A stretch of 12,818 nucleotides of DNA from JAFGCR01 sp964538225 (GTDB lineage Bacteria > Patescibacteriota > Gracilibacteria > UM-FILTER-43-11). This document shows, piece by piece, positions 9,690 to 12,818 of this stretch (positions are counted from its first letter, which is position 1; each line of letters begins with the position of its first letter). Made by a program: the position numbers and the translations under genes. Where the stretch lies: positions 1-12,818 of the forward strand of contig CAZIDW010000036.1 in NCBI GenBank assembly GCA_964538225.1, given 5' to 3'. The notes under the pieces were generated by a model. It did not search any database and was not told the origin of the DNA. It worked only from the letters and a program-made list of their open reading frames with translations.

Positions 9690-12671
9690 TCAGAGTGTTT
9701 CTTTATCTTCCTCAGCTCCTTCCTCCCCCTCCTCAGCTTCCTCCTGCTCTTCTTCCGGCGGGGCTTCCTGCTCCCCGCCCTCGATCAGGCTGAATTCCCG
9801 GAAGGTCATGGAATCCGCCCGGGCGTCTGTACCCTGGATCGTCACATCCAGCAGGCGGTTAGTGGTGACATCATAGGTAAAATTCAGAATCCTGGAACCG
9901 CGCACATAATCAATGATCTTCACTTTGTCCGCGGGCAGATCGGTAACGATGTTTTCTTCATAGACCGTGATGCCCTGTTTTTTCAGATAATCGATGACAA
10001 AACGGAGCGCCAGGTCACTGACATAACTGCCCACGCCGACCTCTTCGGCAGACAAAAGAGGGTGTTCAGCCTGAAGGAGCAGATTGCGGTCGATATCATA
10101 CACCCCGCTGAATTCGATGGGCATGGATTTGACTTTTGCCTGCGTAAAAGCGGCGCGGGTCTGATTGGCGTTCAGGTCAAGACCCTGCTCTTTAACGGTC
10201 ACTTTCTGCTGGCCAAGCCGACGGACCGCATCCTTCATGACCTCCGCTTCTTTCTCCCGGCTGACCACGACCCGAACGACCGCGGGGATGAATTCCGCAG
10301 CGCTGAGGGAAGATGTGCCGAAATCAATGGGGATATTCACCAACTCGATATTAGAAATCAATTTGGTGCCCGAATGGTAATCAAAATTCACTTTAAAAAC
10401 GCGCCCAGTGGCCGGATCCTCGATGACCGCGTTGTTCACATGGTATTCGTTCAGCTGGACGGGGTTTAAGACCGTCACCTGCCGGGCCGACGGCACCACG
10501 ATTCCGTACTGGGCAAGTTCGTTCACGGTCAGCTGGACCGCCAGGTCCTGGGCCATCACCTGGGACCGTTCCAGCTCCTCGCTTTCCGTCAGATTCAGAA
10601 AATCCACCAGATCGCCCAGTGCCTCTTCAGAAACGGAATCTTTTTCTGTTTCCGCTTTACCGGAGGTGGCGAAAGCGACAAAATCATCCAGGGCGTAATT
10701 GCCTTTAACAAACTGGCCGTTCAGATTAATGTCGTAGACGCCGTTATTAATAAAATCATACTGCGCGGAAAACGTAATCAGTGAACCGTCCGGAGCGCGG
10801 TCTAAAAGCCGCCCCTGTTCGATTGTGAACTGGAACGGGAATTCCGGATCGGGCGTGATGTCTTCTTCAAGCACCACGATGCGCGCCAGGCTGAACCGCT
10901 GGGAGACCTCATCCACGGTCGGCAGCTCCGCTTCTTCCTCTTCCACGCGCGTGGATTCAAGGAAAGCGATAAAACGCTCTTCCAGCGTCTCATCCCGTTT
11001 CACAGTGGAAAGGTAATCCCGGAAGGCTTTTTCATCGATGGGCCGGGCCGCGCCCCGCAGGGTCTTCTGCGCGAACGCGATGCGGTCCGCCAGCAAAGTG
11101 GCTTCTTTCAGAAAGATCTCCCGCGCGGCCGCAAAAGTCTTTTTCTCCGCCAGATCCAGGCCTTCATAACTGGTCTGGAGATAATTGCGCGCGTCCAGAT
11201 AACGGTAATGGGCCACTAAATACTTACTCATTTCCAGCCGTTCCATCGCGACCTCAAAAAGCATCTCTTCGCTGTCATCCGCCATTTCCAGCCGGTGGTT
11301 CCCGGCCTCGTCCAGAACATCAAGAAGGGCGAATGTGAAGGTATCGGCATGAGCCAGCAACAGGTTATGATAAATGCGAGCCTGCTGATTGAATTCATCT
11401 TTATACGAATTCCGCAGGCCGGCTTTCCAGCGCGTAAGCCATGTTTCCGCCACACTTTCAGCCTGCTTAAGTTCATCGGTGCGGATCAGAAAATCCACAT
11501 CCGTGAAATACGTCCTGAGAAAAGCAGGCTCATCCCTGGAAAACAACTGACCGCGCAGATGCTCTTTTACGGCATACGCCGGCGTGTCAGCGCGCACATT
11601 GCGAATCGCGTAAAACTGCTGTTCCATCAGGCGGTGCAGGGCGGAATCCCCTTCCTGTCCGCTGATCAGGGAGTCAAATTCGGCAAGCAGGATTTCAGTT
11701 TTGTCCGTGTCCCCGTCCTTATGCACGCCGCCCAAAAGATATTTCAGCGTATCCTTGGCGCGGCTGAGGCGCTCCAAACGTTTTTTATAGGGTATCAGCG
11801 TCAGTTTTTCACGCAGGGAGCTTAAAAACATCTTAAGCCGGTAAGAACTGTCGGAAAAGATGTAATGGTTTTCCGCCAGAAAAAGGACGGCATCGTCCCG
11901 TACGTTGCGCTGGATCCAGGGTTCCTGCAGTATCGAGGGGGACACCGGGGACATCTTGAGCTCTTTTTTGAGCTTGGTGTACTGCAGGCGCGCGTAGTCA
12001 GGAATCAGCTGGGAATCCGCGAAAGTCACCTGATTTTTCAGCGGGACGACAAAATGGGTCAGTACCCTGCCATCCCCGCCAGTGCCCTGTCGGGCTGGCG
12101 GACCGGACAGCGTCAGGTCTGCGTGGCCGATAATGGATGTCACGCGGTTTAGAGGGGGCGTATACGTATAGATCCCCACCCCATGGCCGTAACAGGCTTC
12201 CGCCTGAGCCGCGCGCACAGCGATAGGGTCAAAAGCATTCACCCACACACTGCCGGTCTCCACCTGGAAGACCAGACGTGGCTGATCCGCGGCGGCCTGA
12301 AAACGGTTTTCCAGCAAACGGACGGACGTGTTCTGATCCAGCCGGACCACATTGCGGCCGAGTTTCACCTCCGCGAAGCTCTGTTCACCGGTACGGATCA
12401 TGGTGCCGGTCAGCAGGAGCTGGTCGGGCTTAGGGGTAAAATATGCCGCATCGAAAGGCGACTTGATACGGACTTCCTGATTCGGCGAAAAAATGAGCTC
12501 CGGAGCGACTTTCTCAAATGTAAACAGCTGACGTTCGAGCCGCACCAACCCGTACCAGGCACTGAAGACCATCAGAAAAAGGAGGCTTAAAAGCAGTACG
12601 TTTTTTGAGAAATGATAGAGCAGAGCGTTCTTATTATTTACCGCCTGATTGTCGGTCGCGTTCGTGGGCAT
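9690..12671 (-). CDS. Membrane-anchored FecR-like protein with four degenerate C-terminal repeats (993 aa)
   Basis: The N terminus has about 22 polar residues and one membrane segment (about 23-42), so the rest is probably outside the cytoplasm. Residues about 84-190 resemble a FecR domain: a beta-rich stretch with VKLGRNVVRLDQNTSVRLLE (102-121), VFQVETGSVWVNAFDPIAVR (134-153) and a Gly turn before VTSIIGHADLTL. Residues about 220-575 are helical. Four similar helix-plus-strand segments follow (about 586-655, 706-780, 807-870, 884-948). The tail (964-990) is almost all Glu and Gly. The ATG at 12671 is chosen over the upstream in-frame TTG at 12689 because ATG is the usual start and the promoter places the transcript start near 12695. 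The function is unknown; a cell-envelope structural or sensing role is a guess. Confidence 0.88.
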   Translation of the reverse strand: MPTNATDNQAVNNKNALLYHFSKNVLLLSLLFLMVFSAWYGLVRLERQLFTFEKVAPELIFSPNQEVRIKSPFDAAYFTPKPDQLLLTGTMIRTGEQSFAEVKLGRNVVRLDQNTSVRLLENRFQAAADQPRLVFQVETGSVWVNAFDPIAVRAAQAEACYGHGVGIYTYTPPLNRVTSIIGHADLTLSGPPARQGTGGDGRVLTHFVVPLKNQVTFADSQLIPDYARLQYTKLKKELKMSPVSPSILQEPWIQRNVRDDAVLFLAENHYIFSDSSYRLKMFLSSLREKLTLIPYKKRLERLSRAKDTLKYLLGGVHKDGDTDKTEILLAEFDSLISGQEGDSALHRLMEQQFYAIRNVRADTPAYAVKEHLRGQLFSRDEPAFLRTYFTDVDFLIRTDELKQAESVAETWLTRWKAGLRNSYKDEFNQQARIYHNLLLAHADTFTFALLDVLDEAGNHRLEMADDSEEMLFEVAMERLEMSKYLVAHYRYLDARNYLQTSYEGLDLAEKKTFAAAREIFLKEATLLADRIAFAQKTLRGAARPIDEKAFRDYLSTVKRDETLEERFIAFLESTRVEEEEAELPTVDEVSQRFSLARIVVLEEDITPDPEFPFQFTIEQGRLLDRAPDGSLITFSAQYDFINNGVYDINLNGQFVKGNYALDDFVAFATSGKAETEKDSVSEEALGDLVDFLNLTESEELERSQVMAQDLAVQLTVNELAQYGIVVPSARQVTVLNPVQLNEYHVNNAVIEDPATGRVFKVNFDYHSGTKLISNIELVNIPIDFGTSSLSAAEFIPAVVRVVVSREKEAEVMKDAVRRLGQQKVTVKEQGLDLNANQTRAAFTQAKVKSMPIEFSGVYDIDRNLLLQAEHPLLSAEEVGVGSYVSDLALRFVIDYLKKQGITVYEENIVTDLPADKVKIIDYVRGSRILNFTYDVTTNRLLDVTIQGTDARADSMTFREFSLIEGGEQEAPPEEEQEEAEEGEEGAEEDKETL

Positions 12672-12701
12672 AAAGAAACCTGAGTTCAAATTTATCTCTA
12701 T

Positions 12702-12730
12702 ATTATACCAAATTTCTCCCTAAAATGCAA
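12702..12730 (-). promoter_or_regulatory. Sigma70-type promoter for the 993-aa gene
   Basis: On the minus strand TTGCAT (12730-12725), 17-bp spacer, TATAAT (12707-12702). The -10 is perfect, the -35 matches 4 of 6 including TTG. The transcript would start near 12695, about 24 nt before the ATG. Confidence 0.72.
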
Positions 12731-12818
12731 TACTGAGCTTTTACACCTGAAAACTGACACCTGACGGCGCAGGAGATTTTTTGAGGGATTAAATTATTTG
12801 GCTTACAATACGTATGTT

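Noticed and set aside
12755..12786. Plus-strand terminator near the right edge (CCTG/CAGG then six T)
   Set aside because: Only four base pairs with an unpaired centre, and no plus-strand gene leads into it.

Overview
The window looks like a bacterial chromosome segment of moderate GC with AT-rich, repeat-laden intergenic gaps. It holds four recognisable conserved genes (queF 3' part, argF-type carbamoyltransferase, secF, gyrB), a cobalamin-type radical SAM gene, two tRNA-Arg genes with encoded CCA, and four proteins I cannot place in a pathway. TGA serves as a stop codon (radical SAM gene, secF, the 573-aa and 993-aa genes), so a code reading TGA as glycine (Gracilibacteria/Absconditabacteria) is excluded. 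Several genes lack a Shine-Dalgarno sequence, GyrB carries an acidic insertion, and many hairpin repeats sit between genes. These features suggest a candidate-phylum bacterium, possibly a Peregrinibacteria-like CPR lineage. That assignment is an inference with low certainty.

Layout. 1-334: the 3' part of queF on the plus strand, convergent with a 93-aa orphan gene (331-612, minus) that has its own strong promoter. 709-2824: a minus-strand pair encoding a 116-aa Cys-containing protein and a 573-aa coiled-coil protein, both unrecognised. 2889-3503: tRNA-Arg(UCG), two tandem copies of a ~200-bp non-coding unit whose boundaries are copies of the tRNA 3' end, then tRNA-Arg(CCG). 3527-4477: the carbamoyltransferase gene, 23 bp after the second tRNA. 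4496-6196: a self-contained unit of promoter, structured leader with a boxA-like sequence and a terminator-like hairpin, radical SAM gene, and a very strong terminator; a 17-bp perfect inverted repeat brackets the gene. 6311-9366: secF and gyrB on the minus strand, separated by a repeat-armed inverted repeat. 9690-12671: a 993-aa membrane-anchored FecR-like protein with its own promoter, transcribed toward gyrB.

How the parts relate. There is no single pathway here. QueF acts in queuosine synthesis, SecF in protein export, GyrB in DNA supercoiling. The two tRNA-Arg genes and the carbamoyltransferase may share a transcript, which would link arginine decoding with ornithine/arginine-type metabolism. 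The most unusual material is non-coding: the tRNA-tail-bounded tandem units with an exchanged hairpin, the rrn-like antitermination-type leader on the radical SAM gene, and three intergenic inverted repeats whose arms are built of different 7-, 8- or 9-nt tandem units. The main protein-level novelties are the altered ornithine-binding loop of the carbamoyltransferase and four degenerate repeats in the 993-aa protein.
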